From Terfezia claveryi (Eukaryota > Ascomycota > Pezizomycetes > Pezizales > Pezizaceae), in the NCBI GenBank assembly GCA_015179025.1, contig WHUX01000039.1, positions 186,001 through 250,000 of the forward strand: a stretch of DNA of 64,000 bases, given 5' to 3'. Position 1 is the stretch's first letter; each line of letters starts with the position of its first letter. The notes beneath the pieces were generated by a model. That model was not told the DNA's origin, searched no databases, and saw only the letters and a program-made list of their open reading frames with translations. Positions 1 to 10,114 of this stretch are shown here, in pieces. The translations under genes were made by a program, and so were the position numbers.

Positions 1-612
1 GTCTGCTAGAACGTCCTTTCTCATAGCGAGGGCTTAATCGGGTTCGTTCAGGAGGTCCTCGGGCGGTTTACCTGCCCATTTTGTTCCGGATACATGGAAA
101 CCCTGTGACTTTTGAATGCGGGCGAGCAGGCCAGCCTTGCACAACGTCCCTTACAGGTTATGAGCTTGAAAAGACCACTGCCGTATTGGTAATTACCATG
201 TTTCCGGATTTAACAGATCCCAGCAAACTGGATAAAGTCAAAGCAAGTTCGCGTCATAAGAAGCGACAAATTGCGCCATTGCAAATATGCTCTGATGGAA
301 GGTTTTAGATACTACGGTATCACGCTATTGGCCAAAAGGGCAAGGACGGGTTTGTAACATACAATACCAGTTCAGGAGGGACGATCCTGCTCCGGCACCA
401 TGGACCGAAGAGGGAAGCGATGGTCGAGGAACTCGGCCTGAAGATGAAGTGGCCAGAGGTCAAACGGGAAGATGATGAGGGGAGGAGGAAGAGGGAAAAA
501 AAAAACCCAAAACGTAAACAGGTAAATAAGAACTCCAAAAATTTAGAGCCCGATCCCCGCTTACGAGAATTGATAGATCTAGATGTGGCGAGCAGGCCAG
601 TCTGGCACCACG
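1..612 (+). pseudogene. SRA-RING family copy A1 (half-RING joined to SRA core)
   Basis: Degenerate member of the SRA/YDG-RING family. Bases 1-130 encode the linker and first half of a RING finger, ending at GNPVTFECG. The sequence then jumps to a second piece that reads GYELEKTT and continues into the SRA segment ([15 protein letters not shown]). The SRA core carries the 29-bp deletion seen in other copies, which throws the YDG region out of frame, and the YDG tyrosine region near 305-345 is scrambled. A Lys/Glu-rich tail follows (KKRKQ-like, ending KQVNKNSKN), then the DPRLRELIDLDVASRPVW linker at 545-612. In UHRF1 the order is SRA, basic/acidic linker, RING, so this is two broken units joined. 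No product is expected. Family assignment is strong; function of this copy is nil. Confidence 0.8.
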
Positions 613-1140
613 TCCTCTACAGGTTATGAGCCTGAAAAGACAATTGCTGCATTTGCAATCACCATGTTTCCGGATTTAACAGATCCCAGCAAACTGGACA
701 AGCTGGAGCCGAGTCCAGTGACTGGACAAGGTCAAAGCCAGTTCGCGTCATAAGAAGCGACAAAATGCGCCATTGCAAGTATGCGCCAACAGAAGGTTTT
801 AGATACGAAGGTCTATAAACTAGTGCGCTATTGGCCGAAGGGCAAGGACGGGTTTATAACATACCAATACCAGTTCAGGAGGGACGATCCGGCTCCAGCA
901 CCATGGACCGAAGAGGGGGAAGCGAGGGTTGAGGAACTCAGCCTGAGGATGTGTATCCTAGTCTAGTTGCGGTTGTGCAACCAGACCAGGTGTTCCCAGA
1001 GGGCAAACAGGAGGATGATGAGGGGAGGAGGAAGAGGGAAAAAACCCTTCCCCAAAAAACGTAAACAGGTAAATAAGAATTCCAAAACTTTCGTGCCCAA
1101 TTCCCGCTTACGAGAATTGATAGATCTTGACGTGGCGAGC
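613..1140 (+). pseudogene. SRA-RING family copy A2 (SRA domain and linker)
   Basis: Second SRA unit, starting at the recurrent TTATGAGCCTGAAAAGAC junction. It keeps the long form of the segment before the YDG motif (no 29-bp deletion) but with small indels. The piece 781-957 reads from [18 protein letters not shown] to the [20 protein letters not shown] block, the signature of an SRA C-terminal half. The YDG motif itself is damaged (RYDG region reads out of frame). About 40 bp at 958-995 interrupts the conserved LGLRMVYPEGKQED stretch; the insert is an imperfect hairpin related to the TAGTCTGGTTG motif found elsewhere. The basic run and LRELIDLDVAS linker follow at 1018-1140. Confidence 0.75.
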
Positions 1141-1512
1141 TGGCACAACGTCCTTTCTCATAGCGCGGTGAGCTCATTCAGGAAGTCCTTGGACCCGTTT
1201 TGTTCCCGGTACATACCATTGAAACCCTGTGACTTTTCAATGTGGCCGAGCAGGCCAGTCTGGTATAACGTTATTGCTCATATCGAGGACTTAATCGAGT
1301 TCATTCAGGAAGTCGTGGACAGTTCACATACCCATTTTGTCCCGGATACCTTAGAAACCCTGTGACTTTTTAATACGGCGAGCAGGCCAGCCTGCCAGAA
1401 CGTCCTTTCTCATACCGAGGACTTAATCGAATTCATTCAGGAAGTTGTGGACAGTTCACATGCCCGTTTTGTCCCGGATACCCTGGAAACCGTGTAACTT
1501 TTCAATGCGGGC
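1132..1512 (+). repeat. Tandem copies of the linker plus half-RING segment
   Basis: Units starting at about 1137, 1248 and 1380 (with the final full unit at 1513) repeat the segment that encodes WHNVLSHSEDLIEFIQEV through CPFC and GNPVTFQCG. Spacing is 111, 132 and 133 bp. At each junction the RING sequence stops just after the third zinc ligand and restarts at the GAGCAGGCC linker motif. This is an intragenic tandem amplification that can only make repeated half-RINGs; the units have diverged and carry stops (for example CCCTGTGAC and CGTGTAAC). Confidence 0.7.
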
Positions 1513-1818
1513 GAGCAGGCCAGCCTGGCAGAACGTCCTTTCTCATAGCGAGGACTTAATCGAATTCATTCAGAAGTCTTTGGGCAGCACATGCCCGTTT
1601 TGTTACGGATACCCTGGAAACCCTGTGACTTTTCCATGCGGGCATTCGGTTTGCCAAGATTGCCTGAAGCCATCATTTCCTACCTTTGGCATCAAATGCC
1701 CAACACGTTTGACAACACTCGATGGACGGTTGCGACCGCTTGGGTATCAATCAGGAGTCAAAGGCGATTCTGCTATATCCTTGATCATACATGTGATGGA
1801 GCGCCTGAGAAATACTAG
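1513..1818 (+). pseudogene. Terminal RING finger of the A cluster
   Basis: The last unit carries an almost complete RING: CPFC at about 1588, CGHSVC and QDC at about 1650-1670, and KCPT at about 1705. The eighth ligand is Arg instead of Cys (KCPTR where sister copies have KCPTC), and the C-terminal helix is in another frame, ending GAPEKY and a stop at 1818. Family C-termini end in the same short tail, equivalent to the segment after the UHRF1 RING. RING E3 activity would need all zinc ligands, so this copy is judged dead. Confidence 0.75.
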
Positions 1819-2350
1819 GATGGATGGTTTGTTACATAGGCATGCTCTGAAAAGTTTTTTTCTGGGCTTCTCACTATATACTATGTATTAGCATTGAATT
1901 GAGGTTGGGTTTGGCTTATGAAAGCATGTGAAAAATCTTGAAGGTCTGTATTCTGTATGGTGTTACATGATGGTATTTCGTCTATAACCATAAATATCCA
2001 CCATCTGGTAGGCAGGGTCTTCCTATGAATCTTTAGCATGAGCACCCAAAGCCCAAATCTAATACTTCTGAAACAAGGCGACGTTTGTTCGTTATCCTCT
2101 TACGTGCATTCACATAACAGATATACAAACTGCTTCTGATTTATACTAGTCTGGTTGGCACGATTTATACCTAATAATCAAGCGAATGTTTATCTAGCTA
2201 TACCATCATAGCTAGATAAACATTCGCTTGATTATTAGGATATCACATATTTGGCTCCCGCTTGCTTAAATGATTACTAACTACGTACTACATCTGGTAC
2301 CCATGAAATATAGATATTACCCTCAACAGCTGCCAAATCCGCTCCCGTCA
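1819..2350 (+). repeat. 3' flank of the SRA-RING duplication (copy A)
   Basis: Non-coding sequence following the gene end. Similar sequence in the same order follows the C cluster at 58479-59275 (+) and the minus-strand cluster at 27136-26150. Landmarks are TGTTACATGAT near 1961, the ACAAGGCGACGTTTGTTCGT block near 2073-2092, and TAGGATATCACATAT near 2236. The shared flank shows that the units were duplicated as genomic segments. Confidence 0.7.
2170..2239. repeat. Perfect 31-bp inverted repeat with 8-nt loop
   Basis: Arms 2170-2200 and 2209-2239 are exact reverse complements around the loop TACCATCA. The right arm is ancestral, because related sequence lies in the paralogous flanks at 26170-26240 (reverse) and 59130-59160. 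The left arm is an inverted copy present only here, next to a TAGTCTGGTTGGCAC motif at 2151-2165. Confidence 0.9.
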
Positions 2351-2351
2351 T

Positions 2352-2465
2352 ATTGGTCAATATTTGCCCCTTCCCCATCAGGGTATTCAGCCTGCGATAT
2401 ATTCAATATGGGCCCACTCCCTAGCTGTCGCGATCTATACAATATCAGCCTGACCCCCTGCTTGA
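2352..2465 (-). repeat. Short run of the 50-bp minisatellite family
   Basis: About two degenerate units of the same repeat that forms the large array at 24870-25665, here in the opposite orientation. Shared words include TTGCCCCTTCCCC and ATATTCAATATGG. Confidence 0.5.
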
Positions 2466-2469
2466 CTGC

Positions 2470-3089
2470 AACCACCTAGTTATATGGTCAGTTTCTTTTT
2501 TCATATCTATGTACCACACCCTCGTTTACCCTGAACTAAACTCACCAATACGGAATTCTTGATTTTCTTATTCTACGTTTACTTCCTTCTATCACAGTGC
2601 AGCCAGGTCACACCTATCTCCAAATACACATATGAGGGGAGGTGAAAAAAAGATATGTATGTGTACGTACATATATAGAAAGAATCGGAGTAAATTTCAG
2701 AAGGGAGGAAGGCAGCGCGAACCAGCCCCTCCGTGTATATATATCCTCTGGTTTTGTTACCTTCTGTTAACTAAGCAAGCATTCATACTAAGATTTATCT
2801 ATTTTGTGATGAGCCTACTTATGTCAATAGCCGCTGCCATTCCCGCTGAGATCCAGACTGCGTTTCCTACATGGGCGCAGTCCAACTAGAATCGCAACCG
2901 GTTTGTGGATGAGCGGTATGACGAGTACCTAGCCTTCTAATCCTTCTCGAATAGGGAATTATGTTCAACCCTCCAGGGTAAGGGGCAAAGCAACGGTGGT
3001 CAAATTGGAATAATTCATCAGTCATTACTCTCCACCGAGCGACTATAAGAACAAACTCAATGATGTGGCTCGTTCTGTTTTATTTGAAT
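2470..3089. other. No gene recognised
   Basis: Only short chance frames are present. An AT-rich ATATGTATGTG run lies near 2655-2675. Nothing with family similarity was seen. Confidence 0.5.
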
Positions 3090-4147
3090 GGCCACAGTCC
3101 CGGGAATCACCAAATATTTACCACCACAGCCACACCGGCCTCTCCTGACGAATTATCTTCGACTTCAATGTGGATGGTTAATGTTGAGGATGTTGCTGAG
3201 TTTCGATCAACACTGTTTTCATTTTGACGGTCTCCTAACCATGCTCGAAAAGATTTACAGCGTTGGTTTGAATAGTCAAGAGCATGAGAAGTATGGGGCG
3301 AACATTGATTACGACTCACAGCGGAACTGGTCCCACCTCCAGTGTCTGATTCAGATACCCAGACCACACCCCTGATCACACTGAACACGGCGGGGACACA
3401 GACACAGGCACCAGCACCCAGGACCACGAACAGAGTTTCTTGCAACTCCTAGCCATACGCGGAGGCAGCAACTGAAACCACCTTGGGAGGGGCAGAGCAA
3501 ACCCATCAGAAAATGGATAAAGGCAAAGGGAAAGCCGGCGGTGGCGGCAAAACCCCCGAATCCTCCGAATAATCCGATACCAACCCGGTAGTTCTAAACG
3601 GGGCCCTAACTCAGTACACACCTCGGCTGATGCCCCGCTGGCTCGAGGAAAACAAGAAGCTTTAATTTTGAGTTTCGCTAGCTGGTGCAAGAGGGAAGAA
3701 GAATGGGAAATCTGGCGTCATTGACGTTGACACCAAGTACGGACTCCGCATGGGTAAGAGACTACATAATAAGGATGGAACAGGTGGTTCTCTCCACGGG
3801 AACGATAAGCGGGGTTTCAGGGGACATGACAGGATATGCATTTCCACTTGAGCGATATTTCTTTATTTATGTGAGACAGTGTGTCTTTTTTCCATCTTGG
3901 GTGGCTTTTCTTGAATTCTCTACCAGGGCTGTATATTTCTTTCTTTCCTTCATCAAGCTTAGGTTACTTCAGCTAGGTCTCTCGGGGTCATCTGGCAACA
4001 GCCGGTTAATGACACCTCGTAAGTTTTCTTCTACTCGAGCCTTATCTGTGACGAGAGGTTTCCTCACCGGGGCGGCTCTGGGTTCGGGGTCATTTGAGCC
4101 TTTCCACTAGCAAGACGTTTCTTATCAATTCTCAAAACAAAAAAAAA
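3090..4147 (+). mobile_element. ORF1-only LINE partner (half-LINE), degenerate copy 1
   Basis: Retroelement relic that matches in order the copies at 12790-13835 and 60712-62215. Shared landmarks are a Pro/Thr-rich segment containing ACAGGCACCAGCACCCAGGA (3405-3425), a QQ-rich piece (CGGAGGCAGCAAC near 3460), and the conserved block near 3625-3770 encoding a relic of RRWxEExK...GKSGVI...YGLRMGK. The 3'UTR word TCATCTGGCAACAGCCGGTTAATGACA lies near 3990-4013 and an A-rich tail at 4137-4147. No reverse transcriptase or RNase H sequence lies between ORF1 and the 3'UTR. Frames are broken throughout. ORF1-type proteins of fungal LINEs bind RNA; that role is inferred from position and the WLL...SSLV block, not proven. 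Confidence 0.55.
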
Positions 4148-4914
4148 GTGGAAATTTCAAAATGCTCGGATTGTGGTATAGCGATGTAATATAACTGGCG
4201 AACTGAGGGGGGAGAATATACACGATGATATCTCATAAAAGAACAGCACAGATAAGAAGCATCTTTTATGCCTGAAAGGTATAGTAGAGATAAGTACAAT
4301 TATGGAAATTGTATATGTATAAGTGACCACCCTTGCGCAATTCGAATTGCTACCTATAATCTAAGGTTTCTCCAAATGCCTCGATCTCTTAATTATACAT
4401 ATCATTGAGCTGCTTCTACATCGTCCTCAGAATAAAAAATCTTCAGATTCTCTAAAATTAGGGATAATCTATAATCTGTTTGAACTATATCAAGAGATAA
4501 AACTGTTATTATATATTATAGCCTCTTGTACAATTAGAGAATAACATCCTCTTAAATCCAGGGGCATCTCTTCAATTATTGTGGACATTGGGTTGGAGGG
4601 GTATGTCGGATTGGAGGTTGAAGAGAAACCGTTTGAGTTGGGAGAATATATGAACATTAGATCAGGGTGGTCTTGCGATATTGGAGAGATTTAGATCTTT
4701 AATTTTTGCGGTTTGGAGTTCAGTGTTTCGAGTTCTATTGTAATTGTAATTGGGAGCTGGCCAATCAGAGCGGGGAACAAGTTGACAAGGCGCTTGCTGA
4801 CTACAATTCCCATGATTGTAATTAGCAAGTGACCCCACTTTGCTGCACAAACTCGTCCACGCTATATTGCTGGGTCCACGTATTTCCGCACATAAGCGCA
4901 ATCAGCCGTGGGGC
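4148..4914. other. AT-rich stretch without genes
   Basis: No coding signal. The part at 4746-4800 (CTGGCCAATCAGAGC to AAGGCGCTTGC) resembles 23965-24035, so it belongs to an unnamed dispersed repeat. Confidence 0.5.
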
Positions 4915-5033
4915 ACCGGAGCTATTCTGAGCGCCGGACCTGACAGATTTAACTTGTGTCCTGAAGTTTCCGGGTGGCTCATCATGGTCCCTTTACCAGG
5001 ATCGCATATGAGTAATGAGTATTATTTTAAAAA
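4915..5033 (+). mobile_element. LINE/half-LINE 3' tail fragment
   Basis: About 120 bp matching only the end of the retroelement 3'UTR: GCGCCGGACCTGACAGATT, then TTTCCGGGTGGCTCATCATGG, TAATGAGTATT and a short A-run. It is strongly 5'-truncated, as expected when LINE reverse transcription stops early. No clear target duplication was found. Confidence 0.65.
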
Positions 5034-5134
5034 AGATTTGTTGTAAGTCTGTGCAAGAGGAGACGATATGATGACCGTTTTGTGCGAGAAGGGCGGGTGC
5101 TGATATCGGATTTGTTGATGTGGTGTAGCTAGGA

Positions 5135-5192
5135 TCTTTCGGTGTGTATGTGCAGGCAGATAGTCTTTCGGTGTGTATGTGCAGGCAGATAG
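5135..5192. repeat. 29-bp perfect tandem duplication
   Basis: Two identical 29-bp units (5135-5163 and 5164-5192), each starting TCTTTCGGTGTG, within the degenerate tail of the LINE fragment. Simple slippage product. Confidence 0.9.
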
Positions 5193-5367
5193 GACGTGGC
5201 GGTTCCTTTCTAATCTCCGACCTCCGAAACCTGGAGCTGTCCGTGTTTCACCTCCTTATCCCTCCCTCCGTTCTTTGAGAACCCCCCTGACCTAGCGCCG
5301 AAGCGAAGGCCGCTAGCTGATCGGCTCTCATTGCCTATAATGCCAATGTATGACCGTACCAACGATG

Positions 5368-5446
5368 TTTTTTTTCCATTTTTTTTACCCATTACTCCTA
5401 TTCGGTCCCAGTAAGGGGACCATGAGGAGCCGCCAGAAACCCGGCA
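5368..5446 (-). mobile_element. Tail-only LINE insertion inside an RNase H domain
   Basis: On the minus strand this reads the last ~55 bp of the LINE 3'UTR (CTCCTCATGGTCCCC, GGGACCGAATAGGAGTAATGGG) and then an A-rich tail. It splits the RNase H coding sequence of an older LINE. Near-matching flanks CAACGATG (5360-5367) and CAAGATG (5447-5453) are probably the target duplication. Confidence 0.7.
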
Positions 5447-6086
5447 CAAGATGGTGGTATGGTGCTTGTTGGCATCACGTCTTATCAGCAGGCTAGCGAG
5501 TTCTGTTTCTATACCGCTCTTTGTCGGCAGACCTCGGGAGATGCTGATTGCTGAGGAGATGGCTGGAGCCATGAAATTACAGTTTAGCCCCGAGTCGGAC
5601 AGGATCACCACCATTGAGAAGTCCTGGTGGGCTCTGAGGGCGAGGAGAATGGCCTGTCGTTCGGCATCTGCAACCGTGGATTCTTCCCCTAGGTATGAGT
5701 GGCCTGAGGTCTGGTGAGTGCCTCGTCTACCTCCTGCACAGAAGGCTGAGGCGCAATGGCCTGAGAGCCCCCCGTGCCATACGTATAACAAGCTCGCCAT
5801 GTTTCCTCTTGAATTTCCCCTATCTTGGCGGCCAATCTGCCTTCCTCCTTTGAAACCAGAACTGACAGGTTGAAGAGATGGCGAATGATGAGGCTGCAGG
5901 GGTTGTTCTGTCCAAGGGCTGCCGAGGCTATAGCTCGAGGTGCGAGGCAAAGGCTGTATCGAAGGTCGGGCTATGGGGTCTGTAGATATGCGTTTGTGTA
6001 GGAGAGCTGCTCCGATGTCTAGGTTGCCTGTCCTTGTCGCGCAGACCGCCGTCTATTCAAAGTGATGGAGTTAGAAATAGAAGTAT

Positions 6087-6148
6087 ATGGAAGTTATGGG
6101 GGGTGAGGGGTGGGGGGTGATGGAAGTTATGGGGGGTGGGGGGTGTCT
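6087..6148 (+). repeat. Duplicated G-rich motif
   Basis: The word TGGAAGTTATGGGGGGTG occurs twice, giving G-runs of four to six bases at 6098-6144. The spacing would allow a G-quadruplex. No gene is linked to it. Confidence 0.6.
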
Positions 6149-6876
6149 TATAAGCAGTAGAAGAAGCCATTATGAGCTTGTGAAAGCTCTATTGTATCCA
6201 TGTACATCATCACTTCTCTCCACCCACATCATAGACTCGCGATTAACCGACATCATAGCACATCATGGTCTCGCAATGGGTCTCGCAATGACTCACATCT
6301 TTCACCCACATCATAGCCTCGCAATCTTGTGGCAGGCGGGAATCAACCAAACCGAAGACTTGTGAGGACTCTAGGACTTGACTATTGAGAGTATTCCTTA
6401 AGCCTTGGAACCTATTCAAATTAGCGTCCTATCCACAAGTTAGGTCATCGCAATTAGGGGAACCAGTTGATAGCCATATTAGTACGGTAGAGTGGTGTGA
6501 GCGCCAACGCTCGGGCTCGTATCCGTAATGACTTCACTATTGGGCAAGGCCAAATTCATGAACTTCCTTTCCTACTAGGAGGCTCTCCCCCCAGAGGCTG
6601 CCTGCTCCCTCCCGCCTGCTGTCGGCCCGCTTCAAAAAGAAAAAAAAATTCGAGTCTAAACTCAGTTTCAGACTGTTTTCCTACGAATGGTTGGAGGGAT
6701 CTACATTGTATGTTAGTGATGGTGCCAATGTATCTTCGTGAACCTCAACTTTTTAGCCCGGTACTGCGAATGCAACAATTGCCTTAACAGCAACATGTTA
6801 CAGGATCGACCCTATATTGTTTATATGCATCTCCGGAGCCCCCGATGCCCAGTTCTTCAACCTGAGATATCCCATT

Positions 6877-7238
6877 TTTTTTTATTTTTTTTAAAAACTC
6901 AGTACTCCTATGCAGCCCCGTAAGGGGGACTATGAGGAGCCACGCGGAAGCCCGGTGGATTCAAGGGTAAGACAAGTTAGTCTGTCAGACCCACGCAAAC
7001 TAAATACACTGAAGGACAAAGGAGAGACGTAGCCCCATGCTGTCACTAACGGACTAGCCGATGACTCGGAAGCCTGACTGAGCTCGCCTCGTGAAACAAA
7101 TCGCTGTGAGCTAACTATGAAAACTGTAACCTGAGAACTTATAGACTAAAGAACTGACGGAACTGAATGGACAAAAGGGACTCGTGAAAAATCGTAACTC
7201 GTCGCTGGCATCTACGCCCTTGAACCTTTACGTTAGCT
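6877..7238 (-). mobile_element. 5'-truncated LINE/half-LINE 3' end with perfect 15-bp target duplication
   Basis: 362 bp of retroelement 3'UTR on the minus strand, with the poly(A) tail seen as T-runs at 6877-6893 and the conserved UTR words TATGAGGAGCCACGCGGAAGC (written here in shorter form as GAGGAGCCAC) and ATGCTGTCACTAACG. The exact 15-bp sequence CTGAGATATCCCATT flanks it at 6862-6876 and 7239-7253. This is the clearest sign in the window of target-primed reverse transcription, and the intact duplication suggests a young insertion. Confidence 0.85.
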
Positions 7239-7253
7239 CTGAGATATCCCATT

Positions 7254-7991
7254 GAAGAGGTGAAAAGTGCCCCTATATGTCTGACCTCTCGTTAGGCTTG
7301 GAGATATTCAGTCCACAGAGGGAGGGTAGTCACAATGTGTATTTCCTCATCAATCTTTCCATCTTATTTCTCAGGATCCTATAGAGATGTTTATCGAATA
7401 GGAGTAATGAGCATTTTTTAAAAAAAAAGAAAAAATATAGAGAAGTTACTCTGAAGTTCGGAAATACCGAAATCTTCCTGAAATTGTGAAGGCTACATAA
7501 TTATGCTCACCATAAATACTGGTCCGTTGCGGAATTCAGTCCATTCCTGCAGTAGATATGTCGATAGTCATACATACATAGACGGGGTAGTGCGAGCTTT
7601 GAACACCATGTAATCATGACCTCGGTACATACTTTTGTGTAGTTGGCTATGCGATCAATGACGTACTCTCGCTCATCACGCTAATTGCTGACAAGCACGT
7701 GTGCTCTCAACAAACCCAACTGACCGCTTAGTCTGCTCAACTACTGACCGCTGATATTAATAATATTCTCAGTGTAAGCTAAATAGTGGCTGAAACCCTT
7801 AGAATAGCAGGTTGGTGAGTAGGTCTAGCATGACTAAGCCCCTTTCCAGCCTAATAACCCAATACGATCATCGCTTCCAGGGAGAACTAATCATCTAGTC
7901 TGGTTGCACGACCCTCCTCCTGTGTTTAACCTCATCGCACTCCCAATCTGGCGAGCACTGACAATACTCCGAATCTTAATCAAGTTCACAA
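7254..7991. other. Upstream region of the SAM-domain gene
   Basis: No gene seen in 7254-7880. From about 7915 the sequence (GTGTTTAACC to the start codon) is similar to 9550-9629 upstream of the second SAM copy, so the 5' untranslated region was duplicated along with the gene. A TAGTCTGGTTG motif lies at 7896-7906. Confidence 0.5.
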
Positions 7992-8363
7992 ATGTTATTG
8001 CCCCGAGACCCCTGGTACTGGAGCGTGGACCAGGTATCCCGCAAGCTATCCCGAGTCACCAACAACCATACTGTCGGCGAGCTCACTTTGTTGGCTCAGA
8101 TAAATGGCGAATGCATGCTCACCGAGCTGAGTCGTGAGAATCTCAAGGACGATGTTGGAATTATTGCACTCGGGACTAGAGTGGTGATCATGAGGGTTGT
8201 GATGGAATGGAGGAAAAGGAGTGCCAAATATAAAGAGTATAGAGAGAGGGTTCTGGCTCAGGAATGTGAGTTGCGGCGAGCTTGGGTGCAGGAAAGGAGT
8301 GGGAGCCTCAGTCCGCTACCGAATTTAGGGGATATGTGGGCAGCAGAGGAGGAGCCAATGTAA
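7992..8363 (+). CDS. Small SAM-domain protein
   Basis: An ATG-started frame of 123 codons. Residues ~6-66 fit a sterile alpha motif: WYWSVDQVSRKL, then ELTLLAQINGECML, TELSRENLKDDVGI and ALGTRVVIM, which match the usual helices with the buried W, the xLxLxxLxxDVGI core and the LGxRxxI end. SAM domains mediate protein-protein oligomerisation and sometimes RNA binding. A charged helix follows (EWRKRSAKYKEYRERVLAQE). The frame ends ...CCAATG TAA GT: the stop overlaps a perfect donor GTAAGT at 8360, and a TACAAG acceptor lies 47 bp on, so the true gene may continue in another exon. The start is supported by the aligned ATG and upstream sequence of the paralogue at 9630. Partner genes are unknown. 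Confidence 0.6.
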   Translation: MLLPRDPWYWSVDQVSRKLSRVTNNHTVGELTLLAQINGECMLTELSRENLKDDVGIIALGTRVVIMRVVMEWRKRSAKYKEYRERVLAQECELRRAWVQERSGSLSPLPNLGDMWAAEEEPM

Positions 8364-9629
8364 GTGGAACCTTAATCTTGATTAGGAATACCTTTTGGCT
8401 TACAAGTACTAGTATAGCCCCTACCCTATATCCCAATTAATCTTCATGCGTCCATGCGATTACTGGTACACTCCTCAAACCTGTAAAGATATCATTAGCA
8501 AACTGTCAACACTTGATTATACCATCAAGAAAAAAGCACTAGTAAATATTGTGGTGGGAGAATATTCATCGGGGAAAGTTCTGTAGGGAAGTTTCTCGTC
8601 CCCTATGAAGTTTTCCATCAACAATGGTGGAAGGAACCAAGTCTGCAAAATTTGCTCAGGATAAATGTGCTCCATGTATTGTTAAACAATTGAAATCAGC
8701 ACGTTCACTAAGCTCATGATATCAAATTATGCTTTACCGCAACGTGAGGTGAATGAAACAAAAACAAGTATGTTTTTATATGCCGAGTTTGTTATATCTG
8801 CAAGGAAACCAAAGTAAGAGGGTTGCTCAAGACATTCCCAACATACCAACTATCAAGGTGCGCAACTTAGTTGTCTGTCAATATAGATCTCGAAAGTTTC
8901 CGATATCACTCCCATATTATCCTCGGCGTGCTCCTTGAATTAAATGTTTGGTAATTACCTTCCACAGGAATGTAAATTCGGTGAAGAGAATACTTCAAGT
9001 AATCCTTGCTGATGTACCAATGCGTACGGAGATAGTGAATTAATACGCAGATGATGAACCAATATGCAGATGATGAAACTGGTCCCGACTGATGCCATCG
9101 TTACTTTCTGCCAACCAGACTATGCAACTGACATTCAGAAAAGCTCCGAGTTTGGGATATCAAAAAGTGTTGAGCACCGTAAGGTCTAGTTGAGGCCAAC
9201 AAGCAAAAACTTCTAAGATTGTTCAACTTGACTATCATAGAGTTTTGTATTCTTACTCTTTACTCACAAAAAAATTCCACGGGACTTCCGAATTTAACAG
9301 ACCGCTGGAGAGTTACTTGCAATTCCGTCCCTCCAATCTACGCTAAGTCCAAGGAACATTACGACTACCATTCTGGTTGGTAAATGACCTCATCCTACGC
9401 GGTGGCGGCCATCTCACTCACCAACCCTCATGTGCCGGTTTCTCGAATAAACTCCGATTTTCACGACCCTACAAGCCACGAATCGAATACAAGTCATTAG
9501 ATCACCGACCTCTTGTCACCTTTAGAAAGAACCGACCATTACTCGTCCATCACGTGTTTAACCCCAGCAAGCACTAAGCAACCACCGAAAATAACCTACC
9601 TCTCTCCAACACCTAATCAAGTTTACAAA
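8364..9629. other. Spacer between the two SAM copies
   Basis: No further gene recognised. Tandem near-repeat AT(A/C)CGCAGATGATGAA... at 9041-9080. Sequence immediately before 9630 is shared with the region before 7992. Confidence 0.45.
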
Positions 9630-9843
9630 ATGTCGTTGCCCGAAGACCCCTGGGACTGGAATGTGGGCCAGGTATCCCACGAGCTAGCCCGAGTCACCTA
9701 CAACCATACGGTTGGCGAACTCATTCTGTTAAATGAGGTGAATGGGGAATATGTACTCACCGAGCTGAGTTGTCAGAGTCTCAAAGACGATGTTGGGATT
9801 GTTGCACTTGGGACTAGAGTGGCAGTCATGAAGGTGGGACGGA
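9630..9843 (+). pseudogene. SAM-domain gene, second copy, truncated by a retroelement
   Basis: The ATG at 9630 aligns with the ATG at 7992, and the peptide WDWNVGQVSHELARVTYN to ALGTRVAVMKVG is clearly homologous through the SAM domain. At about 9844 the homology to the first copy stops and sequence of the half-LINE family begins (GGCTGTGGATG, as at 61830). The frame then runs 13 foreign residues to a stop at 9884. The SAM domain may still be complete, but the charged C-terminal helix is lost. Confidence 0.7.
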
Positions 9844-10114
9844 GGCTGTGGATGTCCAGTGAATGGCAGCTGGGTCTTTCGTGAGGGATTTGTTCGATCC
9901 ATCTTCCCCGGGTTGCCTTTCCTCTTTCCCCTGCCTGGCATGTCGTGGTGTGTTCGATTGGTTGTTGCGGCTCCATGGTGTTGGCCAATCTGCTTACAGT
10001 GGAGTCGCGTTATAAGAAACCCCTTCGGGACTGGAGAGGGTTTCTTATAACGCGAGGTTTCTTATATCGCGATATGTACACTAAAACCAGGAAATGTCTG
10101 AGCGTGGCCAAAGA

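Larger units (their letters stand above)
5055..5990 (-). pseudogene. LINE ORF2 C-terminal fragment (RNase H), copy 1
   Basis: The minus-strand frame encodes an RNase H domain of a fungal LINE. Visible are SGHSYLGEESTVADAERQ (catalytic Glu), ILSDSG (second Asp) and a GNE motif before the last acidic site. The first catalytic Asp is lost: intact copies read CYTDGTG here, whereas this copy reads YVWHGG. A 79-bp LINE tail has landed inside the domain at 5368-5446, adding an in-frame insert before LVRSYIGIIGNE. The frame is open from 5950 to 5210 but the protein would be catalytically dead. The 5055-5210 part corresponds to the C-terminal zinc-binding tail and contains a 29-bp tandem duplication (5135-5192). 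Confidence 0.75.
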
